DNA of 64,000 nucleotides from Filimonas sp. (lineage in GTDB: Bacteria > Bacteroidota > Bacteroidia > Chitinophagales > Chitinophagaceae): assembly GCA_017306865.1 (NCBI GenBank), contig JAFKHH010000013.1:1-64000 (forward strand), written 5' to 3'. Below, in pieces: positions 53,773-61,713 of the stretch. Made by a program: the position numbers and the translations under genes. The number at the start of each line of letters is the position of its first letter. Within the stretch, counting starts at the first letter, position 1. The notes beneath the pieces are model-generated. The model had not been told where the DNA came from and searched no databases. It worked only from the letters and a program-made list of their open reading frames with translations.

Positions 53773-56007
53773 ATGAAAACCCTGCTGCTTTATATTTTCT
53801 TTCTTGTTCCTCAGATACTTATAGCACAACGATCGGTTACACTTACCTTAAAAGACGCCTCTACTATGCTACCATTGCCTTACGCCAACGTAAATGTTGC
53901 GGGCAAAAGAATGATAGCAGATGGCTCAGGTAAACTATCCTTGCCGGTGCAACATCAAATAGCGCTGGTTATAAGTGCAACGGGCTACAGAACAGATACA
54001 ATTACAATAGATGATACAAAAGCGAATGCTGTTATAACATTGCATGCCATTGATAAAATGTTGGATGAAGTAGTTGTAACGGGTAATATGCGTGAAATGA
54101 GCAAGCTGGAAAGCCCTGTGCCGGTAGAAGTATTTACACCTAAGTATTTCCAAAAAAATCCAACAGCCTGTTTGTTTGATGCTGTGGGAATGATCAACGG
54201 CGTACGCCCACAACTGAACTGTAATATTTGTAATACAGGCGATATACACATTAATGGGATGGAAGGCCCATATACGATGGTGCTGATAGATGGTATGCCC
54301 ATTGTGAGTGCCTTGTCTTCTGTGTATGGGTTAAGTGGTATTCCCAATAGTATTGTGGAAAGGGTAGAAGTAGTAAAAGGCCCGGCATCTTCCCTATACG
54401 GATCAGAAGCAATGGGGGGCATTATTAACGTAGTTACAAAGAATGCGCAAAAAGCGCCGTTGGTAAGTGTAGACGCATTTGGTACTACCTGGCAGGAATA
54501 CAACCTGGATGCTGGTGTAAAAATGAAATTGAAAAAAGCACAATCATTATTGGGTATTAATTACTATAACTACCAGCACCCGGTAGATAACAATGGAGAT
54601 GGCTTTACAGATGTAACACAGCAGAACCGGATCTCCATTTTTAATAAATGGAATATACAGCGCAAAGAGAACAGGCTGGCAAGCTTTGCCGCGCGTTATG
54701 TGTATGAAGACAGGTGGGGCGGCCAAATGAACTGGTCACCCAAATGGCGCGGAACCGATAGCATTTATGGCGAAAGCATTTACACCAACCGCATAGAACT
54801 GACAGGCATGTACCAGTTGCCCGTTAAAGAAAAGATCATGTTGCAACTCTCGTACAACAAGCATGACCAGGATTCGCGCTATGGTAATAAATCTTATATA
54901 GCAACGCAAAAAGTATCCTTCGCGCAATTGTATTGGGACAAGCAACTGAATACAAAACATCAATTGCTCCTTGGTGCATCTTATCGCTACACATGGTACG
55001 ATGATAATACGCCTGCTACAGCATCGCCAGATAGTTTGCATCCTGGAAATATGCCCGCTAAGACACCATTACCCGGCGTGTTTGTACAGGATGAGTGGAG
55101 CATAACTACTAAGCATCGCTTACTTTTTGGTTACCGTTATGATTATGATAAAAACCACGGCAATATCCATTCACCACGTATAGCGTACCGTTACTCGCCA
55201 AATGCCATGAGCGCTCTGCGCGCCAGCATAGGAACAGGCTTTCGTGTAGTGAACCTGTTTACAGAAGATCACGCTGCTCTTACAGGATCAAGACAAGTAG
55301 TAATTGCAGAAGAGCTGAAGCCAGAACGTTCCTATGCCGCAAACCTTAACTATACGCAAGTAGTACATGCGGGCGCTACGCGCATAGAGTTTGATGTCTC
55401 TGCCTTCTATACTTATTTTACCAATAAGATCACGGGTGATTACAATACAGATCCTGATAAGATCATCTATGCCAACCTGCACGGACATGCAGTGTCTCGC
55501 GGCGCTTCTGTTAATACAAACATAGCCTTTCCTTTCCCGTTAAAATTATTGATCGGCGCCACATACATGGACGTATTCCAGGTAAATGAGAATAACGGAG
55601 TAATGGAGAAAAGCAGGCAATTGTTTGCACCTAAATGGTCGGGGAATTTTGTAATTGGTTATGCCTTACCTGCACAGTTTATGATCGACTTCACAGGGCA
55701 ATGGAACGGTTCTATGCGATTGCCTTTGCAGCCACATGACTACCGCCCGGAGTATTCGCCCTGGTTTTGCCTGGCAAACATACAGGTTACGAAAAAGATC
55801 AATAAGAAATTTGAACTATACGGAGGCGTAAAAAATATTTTCAATTTTGTACCTAAAGATGTGCTTATGCGCCCGTTCGATCCATTCGATAAGCATGTGA
55901 ACGACCCGGTGAATAATCCTAACGGGTACACATTTGATACAGAGTATAATTATGCTCCCCTGCAAGGCATAAAAGGATTTATGGGGTGCAGATTTATTCT
56001 TGATTAA
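53773..56007 (+). CDS. TonB-dependent receptor, probable metal or metal-chelate importer
   Basis: 744 residues from ATG 53773 (signal peptide MKTLLLYIFFLVPQILIAQ); the in-frame ATG at 53692 lies inside the operator side of the gap and is unlikely. A carboxypeptidase-like domain (about 20-100) precedes the plug (TonB box region near DEVVVTGN; CNICNTGDIHINGMEGPYTMVLIDGMPIVSALS; VVKGPASSLYGSEAMGGIINVVTK) and a 22-strand-type barrel ending GFMGCRFILD. The C-x-x-C in the plug and the divergent metal repressor suggest metal uptake. Confidence 0.92.
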   Translation: MKTLLLYIFFLVPQILIAQRSVTLTLKDASTMLPLPYANVNVAGKRMIADGSGKLSLPVQHQIALVISATGYRTDTITIDDTKANAVITLHAIDKMLDEVVVTGNMREMSKLESPVPVEVFTPKYFQKNPTACLFDAVGMINGVRPQLNCNICNTGDIHINGMEGPYTMVLIDGMPIVSALSSVYGLSGIPNSIVERVEVVKGPASSLYGSEAMGGIINVVTKNAQKAPLVSVDAFGTTWQEYNLDAGVKMKLKKAQSLLGINYYNYQHPVDNNGDGFTDVTQQNRISIFNKWNIQRKENRLASFAARYVYEDRWGGQMNWSPKWRGTDSIYGESIYTNRIELTGMYQLPVKEKIMLQLSYNKHDQDSRYGNKSYIATQKVSFAQLYWDKQLNTKHQLLLGASYRYTWYDDNTPATASPDSLHPGNMPAKTPLPGVFVQDEWSITTKHRLLFGYRYDYDKNHGNIHSPRIAYRYSPNAMSALRASIGTGFRVVNLFTEDHAALTGSRQVVIAEELKPERSYAANLNYTQVVHAGATRIEFDVSAFYTYFTNKITGDYNTDPDKIIYANLHGHAVSRGASVNTNIAFPFPLKLLIGATYMDVFQVNENNGVMEKSRQLFAPKWSGNFVIGYALPAQFMIDFTGQWNGSMRLPLQPHDYRPEYSPWFCLANIQVTKKINKKFELYGGVKNIFNFVPKDVLMRPFDPFDKHVNDPVNNPNGYTFDTEYNYAPLQGIKGFMGCRFILD

Positions 56008-56116
56008 TGAATTGTTGCATTGTTTTACGGTTTAATTGTTGTTTCCGCCATGATAATACAGCAATTAAACCATGCAACAAGTAAACAATTAACCAATTTC
56101 TCTCTTACTTTGCAAC

Positions 56117-56899
56117 ATGGCATACGCATTAATCACAGGCTCGAACAAAGGCATCGGAAAGTATATAGCAATAGAACTTGCTGCAAAAGGATATGATCTG
56201 TTACTGGTAGCAAGAAATGAAAATGACCTCGCAACAGTAGCAAAAGAAATAACCGGACAGTATAAAGTGAAGGTTGCTTATCTATCCAGCGATCTTTCAA
56301 AAGCAGATGCTGCTAAAAATGTATATGACTGGTGTGTGCGTGAAAATTATTTGCCTGCCATACAAGTATTGGTAAACAATGCGGGGTACGGAGTCAGCGG
56401 CTTGTTTATGAACCATGATATAGCGGCGCATACCGCCATGATGCAGGTAAACATGCAGGCGCTCGTAGAAATGTGTTATTATTTTATACCGCACTTGCAA
56501 AAGCAATCACAGGCATACCTGCTTAACATTGCCAGCTCGGCTGCTTACCAGGCAGTGCCTTACCTGAGCGCCTACGCTGCCAGCAAGGCATTTGTACTGA
56601 ACTTCTCCCGAGGGCTCCGTTACGAATTGAAAAATACAAGCGTTTCTGTGACCTGCGTAAGCCCGGGCAGTACAGATACAGCTTTTGCAGAAAGGGCGGG
56701 CGTAAACAGCCCCAAAGCGGTGAAAATGGCTGCCAAAGTAAACATGACCCCGGAAGTGGTGGCACAAATGGCAGTGAAAGCCATGTTTGCTAAAAAGACA
56801 GAGCTGATCACCGGCTGGCTCAATAAACTCACGGTTTTCTTTGTAGGATTAATGCCTAAAAAATTTGTAGAGAAAACAGCAGCAGGCATTTATGAATAG
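56117..56899 (+). CDS. Short-chain dehydrogenase/reductase
   Basis: 260 residues of classical SDR. The cofactor motif TGSNKGIGKYIA is at about 7-18, NNAGYG at about 89-94, catalytic Ser within SSAAYQAV, and YAASKAF (Tyr/Lys) at about 152-158. Substrate unknown. It is followed by tRNA-Arg 76 nt later. Confidence 0.92.
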   Translation: MAYALITGSNKGIGKYIAIELAAKGYDLLLVARNENDLATVAKEITGQYKVKVAYLSSDLSKADAAKNVYDWCVRENYLPAIQVLVNNAGYGVSGLFMNHDIAAHTAMMQVNMQALVEMCYYFIPHLQKQSQAYLLNIASSAAYQAVPYLSAYAASKAFVLNFSRGLRYELKNTSVSVTCVSPGSTDTAFAERAGVNSPKAVKMAAKVNMTPEVVAQMAVKAMFAKKTELITGWLNKLTVFFVGLMPKKFVEKTAAGIYE

Positions 56900-56947
56900 T
56901 TTTTTAGAAAAAAATCTATAGAATTTTTGTATTTTAAAAAACACGCG

Positions 56948-56955
56948 TATATTTG
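56948..56955 (+). promoter_or_regulatory. TAnnTTTG promoter of tRNA-Arg
   Basis: TATATTTG lies 20 nt before the 5' end of the tRNA. Confidence 0.6.
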
Positions 56956-56975
56956 CAACCCCTTACAGGGGATAT

Positions 56976-57049
56976 GGCTGCGTAGCTCAATTGAATAGAG
57001 CATCTGACTACGGATCAGAAGGTTTCAGGTTTGAATCCTGACGCGGTCA
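56976..57049 (+). tRNA. tRNA-Arg (anticodon ACG)
   Basis: 74 nt fold into a cloverleaf. The acceptor stem is GGCTGCG/CGCGGTC with two G-U pairs, the D arm GCTCAATTGAATAGAGC, the anticodon arm TCTGACTACGGATCAGA giving ACG, and the T arm TCAGGTTTGAATCCTGA. CCA is not encoded. Its last 17 nt are repeated at 62531-62547. Confidence 0.95.
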
Positions 57050-57050
57050 C
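57034..57050 (+). repeat. attL-like direct repeat (3' end of tRNA-Arg)
   Basis: AATCCTGACGCGGTCAC is identical to 62531-62547. The following ~57 nt, including the terminator hairpin, are also similar at both ends. Confidence 0.75.
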
Positions 57051-57073
57051 GAAATGCGAAAGCAATCGAATTG

Positions 57074-57107
57074 AAAGCCTACAAAATCATTGATTTTGTA
57101 GGCTTTT
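57074..57107 (+). terminator. Terminator of tRNA-Arg
   Basis: AAAGCCTACAAAATCA and TGATTTTGTAGGCTTT form a stem with a T-rich end. The identical 34 nt recur at 62572-62605. Confidence 0.8.
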
Positions 57108-57350
57108 GTCGTTTTGGGATGTACCAAAACATTCAGGTTTTCTCAAAATGTTGGTGAGTAAATCGGTGAGTACTTTTTTTGAGCTGATTTTTACTCACCG
57201 AATTCGACTGAAATGCCCGCCCTACCTATATTTCATGCATGTTAAAGTATTCGAAACCCTATAGGTTTTGGGTATGAATCCTGAACTTCATAATGCTTGC
57301 CAGTGACGAACCGGACAAGGTTAAGGTATATTAAGAAATATGTTATTTAT
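57108..57350. other. Non-coding left end of the island
   Basis: GGTGAGTA occurs twice directly (57153 and 57165) and once inverted (TACTCACCG at 57192-57200), forming a 9-bp stem CGGTGAGTA/TACTCACCG. Further right, GAATCCTGAAC, GCTTGCCAGTGACG and GACAAGGTTA resemble blocks of the segments at 61370-61470 and 62415-62515. No gene is seen. These may be recombinase-binding remnants. Confidence 0.4.
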
Positions 57351-58346
57351 TTACACAGTTGGATTTAAAGATCTTGCATTATAATCCATATGATCTATGG
57401 CTTCTAAGATTCTAGGTGGAATTGGCAAGCCATTGAGATGCTTTGTTAAAAGTGCTCCTGAAAACCCCTTTTGGGCTTTATTGAAATATTCCCTCGGTTC
57501 ACCATTTACTTTGTTACTTGATTCGTTATGCTTCCGCCAAAATGACTGAAGCCCATACCAAACAAAACATGCATGAATAAAAAAATGAACTTCAATGTGG
57601 CGTCCACTCCAGGGAGATCTAATTTTGCGATTAGATTTTTTAATTTCTTCATAAATCGCAAAATCACCTGTTATGCGTTCAATTGTAAATAAATAGCAGT
57701 GAATAGTTTCATGTAACAGGGCGTCGGCAATAAAATAAATTGTCGCAGCAGGACATTGAATGTTGATAATGGTTGACATGCCAATAGTACTTGACTGACT
57801 GTAAGAACCTGGAGTTTCCAGGTCCGACATATCTTCTTCTAATATCAGTATTTTAAGAAACCGATCTATTAATCCAGATGCAAAACAAGAAGTAATCTGG
57901 AGCATCTCATACGCGGCTATGACTTTACAACGTGCAGTTTCTTTTGTGTCTGATTCATTGGATGCGCTGTAGCCAAGAGAAAATAGGGGCTTTATATCAT
58001 GAGATATCGTGTTGGAACAAAATATCTCGAACGGAACTCCGGATGTATTACTTGTTTTCTCTTTTCCTAAAATCAACTCTGAGTGTAAATTGTCAATATG
58101 TGTAGGTGCGAGCTCAGATATTAGCAACTGATGCGAAATTAACGGATTCAATAATACTGAATCAACGCCGTCGCCAGACAGGCTTTTAGAAATCGCATCG
58201 TTATTAAATATGCGCTTCACCTTTTCGCGCAACATTCTCGTATAGCTTTCTAGTATTGTTAATTGACCATCTATACAATCAATCTCCCAACTGAGCTCAA
58301 CAGCTACGTCTCTATACGGATTTTTATGTATTATCTGTTCGTCCAT
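57351..58346 (-). CDS. HExxH-motif protein, probable 2-oxoglutarate-type peptide beta-hydroxylase
   Basis: 331 residues, soluble. HETIH at 212-216 follows a hydrophobic stretch (TIYFIADALL) and is followed by SPWSGRHIEVHFFIHACFVW at about 244-263. This matches the HEXXH-motif domain (TIGR04267-like) seen next to FxsB-type radical SAM genes and recently recognised as Fe/2-oxoglutarate peptide beta-hydroxylases rather than proteases. It is the last gene of the operon, seven nt after the dioxygenase gene. Expected role (inference): hydroxylation of the modified core peptide. A protease function cannot be excluded from motif alone. Confidence 0.78.
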   Translation of the reverse strand: MDEQIIHKNPYRDVAVELSWEIDCIDGQLTILESYTRMLREKVKRIFNNDAISKSLSGDGVDSVLLNPLISHQLLISELAPTHIDNLHSELILGKEKTSNTSGVPFEIFCSNTISHDIKPLFSLGYSASNESDTKETARCKVIAAYEMLQITSCFASGLIDRFLKILILEEDMSDLETPGSYSQSSTIGMSTIINIQCPAATIYFIADALLHETIHCYLFTIERITGDFAIYEEIKKSNRKIRSPWSGRHIEVHFFIHACFVWYGLQSFWRKHNESSNKVNGEPREYFNKAQKGFSGALLTKHLNGLPIPPRILEAIDHMDYNARSLNPTV

Positions 58347-58353
58347 ATTGCAA

Positions 58354-59175
58354 TTAATGGAAGTTAATTACGCTTTTATCCTCTTTTATCCACTCATTCC
58401 AGCATTCTTGGTCATGTGACATAAATCCACTGTTAGTTCTGTTTTCTAATTCATCGTCGATGCCAAAAAGACGTGATATGCGTCTATCGTTATTCTGTTG
58501 TGCTCTTCTTTGAATATTCTTTATGAAGATGGCATTATTATAAAAACTGGAGCGAAGCCATGACAAGTTATAATAAACGCTGACATAGCCTCTTAAATTT
58601 GATGAGTTGTTTGGCGTTCTTGAGTGGACGAGGTTGTTGTGAAATATAATCGTTTCACCCTTTTTTAGGTAAAGAAGTTTTTCCAAAGGATGTGATCTAG
58701 AACGCTGGTTTACTGGCATTGTAAAAGGCATTCTGTGCGATTTTGGAATTATTCGCAACGGTCCAATTTCGTCATCAAGATCTTGTAGATAAGACAAAAC
58801 ATTTACAGCTAATGGCCGACAATAATAATTCGAAAATGGGACGTTTGCATAGGGGTCTCTATGCCAGCTTATCTCCGTTTCTAGAGTGTTGTTGCTGATA
58901 GAGGGCGGCCAAATTACCAAAGTGAGACCATCGAGCTGTACAAAAGGGCCCATTATTCGCTCCAGTATGTTTAGTATTTGATGGTCTGCTACAGTTTGAA
59001 AAGCAAGTTCAGGATCAGTTTCAAAAAAATTGCCCTGTACCAACTTGATTGAGCGATCGAAATTTAATGCGGCCACCAACTGGCACCAATTTTCAATTAG
59101 CGAAGGGGCAAACGCATTCTTTATTATTACGAATCCCTCCTCGACAAACTGATTAAGAAAATTATTTTCATCCAT
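58354..59175 (-). CDS. Phytanoyl-CoA dioxygenase-type Fe(II)/2-oxoglutarate oxygenase
   Basis: 273 residues with a cupin fold. The iron triad is H105 and D107 (SWHRDPY) and H184 (NNLVHSRTP), with R195 (NLRGY) placed to bind 2-oxoglutarate. The start GFVIIKNAFAPSLIENWCQ is typical of PhyH proteins. It lies 22 nt after the radical SAM gene and seven nt before the HExxH gene. In this context it probably hydroxylates or desaturates the peptide or its cross-link, but family members have varied substrates. Confidence 0.88.
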   Translation of the reverse strand: MDENNFLNQFVEEGFVIIKNAFAPSLIENWCQLVAALNFDRSIKLVQGNFFETDPELAFQTVADHQILNILERIMGPFVQLDGLTLVIWPPSISNNTLETEISWHRDPYANVPFSNYYCRPLAVNVLSYLQDLDDEIGPLRIIPKSHRMPFTMPVNQRSRSHPLEKLLYLKKGETIIFHNNLVHSRTPNNSSNLRGYVSVYYNLSWLRSSFYNNAIFIKNIQRRAQQNNDRRISRLFGIDDELENRTNSGFMSHDQECWNEWIKEDKSVINFH

Positions 59176-59197
59176 TGATATTCTGATTGCATTATTA

Positions 59198-60349
59198 TTA
59201 TACTGTTTTCAAGTAATCCGACAAGAGAATGTCTCCAGTTGTTTGGGAAATAAAAATGTCATTCGAAACTCGTGTCCAAACATGATCAAAAATTTGCTTT
59301 AGATCTTCACAATACACGCTCGGGTTATCATAGCCATTTTCCACTGACCATCTATGTGACAAATGGCCTCCGCCACAGGCAAAATTGTACTTACAACTCT
59401 CACATTGAGCGCATAGTTTTAATGCGCTATTATATGCCTCTTGCCAGTTTGGTTCCGAACAAACGTCATCAAGGGAGTCGGTTTCGATATTAGCAGTGGT
59501 TTTGGTGCGTTCATTTCCTCCAATTCTCAAAACATCGTTCGGCTCGAGAGCGCCGTTAGTATTCAAACTTATAGTGTGAAGAGGTCCATAGCCAAATGAA
59601 TCCGTATCAGTTTCTAAACCGAGTACACTTCTTATAAGGGATACTAGAAATCTGACTTTTACACCTTTGTCAAAATAATTGTCATACCAAGAATCAAATA
59701 AGGCTATGTAGTACTTGGAAATTGGAATTATTTCGTTGCTGTAATTTAAGTCAGGTGGAAGTATGTCAAAGCTATTACAGTGTAGGTCGTCTACGAAAAA
59801 ATTAAGAGTCTCGGCAGCGTCCGAAAGTGGATCGCAAACTGCTATAATGCTAGGGTTGATACCCGTTTCAACCAATATATTGTATCCACGTATAACTTGT
59901 GAGTGAGAATCTTTTCCGTTAAGCGTTTTGCGATATTTATCGTGAACTGTATTCTTTCCATCTATGCTTATAGCAACTCTTACCGAGTTTTTCATGAAGA
60001 GAGCGGCCCATTCGTCATTTATTAATACACCGTTCGTCGTTATGGAATATTCAATCTGGCATCCTGTCAAGCTGCTTATTTCGTTCAATTTATTGAGCAA
60101 ACTAGTAAACCGGTCAATACCGAATAGCATAGGCTCGCCGCCGTGGAAAATACAGTTGAAGCTTTTTAACTCGTGTTTTTCTATATGTATCTTTAGTTTT
60201 TCAACAAGCAAATTTTCCACATTGGACAACAATAATTTCGGTGTTTCATATACAGTCGAGTCTCTAAACCAGTAGCAATACGTGCACGAAAGATTGCATC
60301 TTGATGATAGCTTAATTAATAGGTATGTCGAGACTGGAATGTTAGCCAT
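59198..60349 (-). CDS. Radical SAM/SPASM peptide maturase, cyclophane-forming (FxsB-like)
   Basis: 383 residues. Radical SAM cluster CNLSCTYC has C18, C22 and C25. HGGEP is at 69-73 and SITTNG at about 102-107. The SPASM domain carries C313, C316, C319, C325 and C347 for auxiliary clusters. CGGGHLSHRWSVENGYDNPS at 325-344 closely resembles the C-terminal signature of FxsB-family three-residue cyclophane maturases. The start codon is six nt after the precursor stop codon. Predicted reaction: C-C cross-links between Phe rings and Arg/Lys side chains in the FDR and FNK units. Confidence 0.88.
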   Translation of the reverse strand: MANIPVSTYLLIKLSSRCNLSCTYCYWFRDSTVYETPKLLLSNVENLLVEKLKIHIEKHELKSFNCIFHGGEPMLFGIDRFTSLLNKLNEISSLTGCQIEYSITTNGVLINDEWAALFMKNSVRVAISIDGKNTVHDKYRKTLNGKDSHSQVIRGYNILVETGINPSIIAVCDPLSDAAETLNFFVDDLHCNSFDILPPDLNYSNEIIPISKYYIALFDSWYDNYFDKGVKVRFLVSLIRSVLGLETDTDSFGYGPLHTISLNTNGALEPNDVLRIGGNERTKTTANIETDSLDDVCSEPNWQEAYNSALKLCAQCESCKYNFACGGGHLSHRWSVENGYDNPSVYCEDLKQIFDHVWTRVSNDIFISQTTGDILLSDYLKTV

Positions 60350-60355
60350 TATAAC

Positions 60356-60595
60356 TTAGTTTCTTTCAAACTTATTAAAGCATCTGTCAAATTTGTTGAA
60401 ACACCTGTCGAACTTGTTAAAGCATCTGTCAAAGCTTGAAGTCAAGTGAGCATTTCCGCTATCTACCTGTTCGTCTGACAATTGCGTACTTTGCAACTCT
60501 TGAAGTATTTCTTCTAGACCCTTTTTGGAAGTTTTCAACGAGTCCCCAGCACCGGTTTTAGACTGTGGGAGATCAGTAGGAAGCTTTTTTTCCAT
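60356..60595 (-). CDS. RiPP precursor peptide with three FDRCFNK heptads
   Basis: 79 residues from the ATG at 60595, preceded by an A-rich stretch. An in-frame ATG at 60691 would add 32 residues and overlap the preceding gene by 25 nt, so I prefer the shorter form. Residues 1-54 form a polar leader (GLEEILQELQSTQLSDEQVDSG) without Cys. Residues 55-79 are FDRCFNK three times, then FERN. Each Phe is followed by x-Arg or x-Lys, the aromatic-x-x form used by three-residue cyclophane maturases. Heptads are identical in protein but differ at synonymous codon positions. The radical SAM gene follows six nt later. No GG cleavage motif is obvious. Confidence 0.85.
   Translation of the reverse strand: MEKKLPTDLPQSKTGAGDSLKTSKKGLEEILQELQSTQLSDEQVDSGNAHLTSSFDRCFNKFDRCFNKFDRCFNKFERN
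60359..60421 (-). repeat. Three 21-bp core-peptide repeats
   Basis: Within about 60371-60433 the 21-nt unit encoding FDRCFNK occurs three times with synonymous differences (TTTGACAGATGC, TTCGACAGGTGT, TTTGACAGATGC), followed by the shortened FERN unit next to the stop codon. Confidence 0.8.
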
Positions 60596-60666
60596 TTTGC
60601 AATTTTGACGTGATTGAATATATTTTTTGTAGACTATGCTTAATAATGGCATCATTATTTTCTCCA

Positions 60667-60987
60667 CTACTTGACTCTTTTCATTTCCCATTGGTTACCT
60701 GAATTGGGGGCAGTGGCGCCGCAACATGTACAATGGATGTTTTGAGTTACTATCCAACCTGGAGGAGGGTTGTTGAATACACAAACTTTTATAACTGTTC
60801 CTACAGGCAAAACCGCAAGATTTGTGATTTCCCACCCCGTTTTTTTATTACATTCTTTGCAGTCTTTGATGACATTCGTTATCATCCATCCTGCAGGTAC
60901 AGCATTAATTGAGCAAATAATTTTTTTTTGTGCCACAGCATTTTGGAACGAATACAAAAGACAGGCAATAAAAAGTGCTTTTTTCAT
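60667..60987 (-). CDS. Small secreted Cys-rich protein heading the RiPP operon
   Basis: 106 residues with a signal peptide (MKKALFIACLLYSFQNAVA|Q). The mature part repeats a GW(M/E/I)(I/V)T motif three times (AGWMITNVI, TGWEITNLA, PGWIVTQNI), each near Cys residues (CKEC, CVF, CTCC). I do not recognise the family. Its end is 71 nt before the preferred precursor start codon. It might bind, protect against or display the product, or be unrelated cargo. Confidence 0.72.
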   Translation of the reverse strand: MKKALFIACLLYSFQNAVAQKKIICSINAVPAGWMITNVIKDCKECNKKTGWEITNLAVLPVGTVIKVCVFNNPPPGWIVTQNIHCTCCGATAPNSGNQWEMKRVK

Positions 60988-61713
60988 ACAATTGCATTTT
61001 TAATATTTCAATATTATTAATTAGAAACGAGAATTACATCAGGTAAAAAACTAGGAAACAAGGGTATTTTTCACGTACCTCAATCCCCATATATTATTAG
61101 CATTTCATTACCATTAACCTTTTATGTCGTCAACAAGTGGAGTTATTCAGAAGGTCGTACCGATTATGTGTTTTGAATAGTAGTTTATGGCCTCGTAAGG
61201 GTTACTTTACATTAAACACGAATAATTGTAGCTTCAGGTTATTAATATTATTTCACTAACTAGCCCGTCGCTGGTGTTCGTAGAACGGTCTTTTTGAAAT
61301 ATAATGTAGGCTTGGCTTTCAGGAATTATTCAGAACTCTGAAGAGGCGTAAAAGTATAGCAAGATTTAGAGTTTGAATCCTAAAGTGGCAGTTTAAGGTT
61401 ACGAAAAAATTAGGTTCGTCACGAATTTTAGAACGCTACAGCGATTGCCAGACAAGGGTTTCAACGATAAAAATAATTTCGCGCGATTACTGACTTCTCT
61501 TAGGTCGTTATTTCAGAATCAACACAATATATCAAGTAACTTCTCTACATCGTTTACTAAATTTGTCCCGTCTGGGTTCCATCCGATACATACTAATGGC
61601 GTAGTTTGACAAGTTCTCCATTTGAATATGTTATGCCGGTGAGTGACTAGGTGCGTAATTTTTGGTGATCGCTTAAAATACGCAGTGTACTTCACTTTTT
61701 ATTGGCAGTATAA
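60988..61713. other. Non-coding stretch of the island
   Basis: 726 nt without a supported gene. The left part (60988-61060) is the A/T-rich promoter region of the RiPP operon; no clear TAnnTTTG is seen. The part from 61258 is one copy of a duplicated segment. Stop codons occur in all frames. Confidence 0.5.
61258..61480 (+). repeat. Degenerate direct repeat, copy 1
   Basis: Shared blocks with 62332-62530 in the same order: CTAG..GT, GTTCTTTTGAAA-like, ATAATGTAGGCTT, CTTTCAGGA, GAGTTTGAATC, GTCACGAA, ACGCT.CA.CG.TTGCCAGA and AAGGGTT. Confidence 0.6.

Noticed and set aside
57351-58346. Leader-cleaving metalloprotease from the HExxH motif
   Set aside because: The residues after the motif and the operon context fit the peptide hydroxylase family better; protease activity is not ruled out.
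60596-60691. Longer form of the RiPP precursor starting at 60691
   Set aside because: It would overlap the preceding gene by 25 nt and add a hydrophobic stretch unlike a leader; it is kept only as an alternative start.
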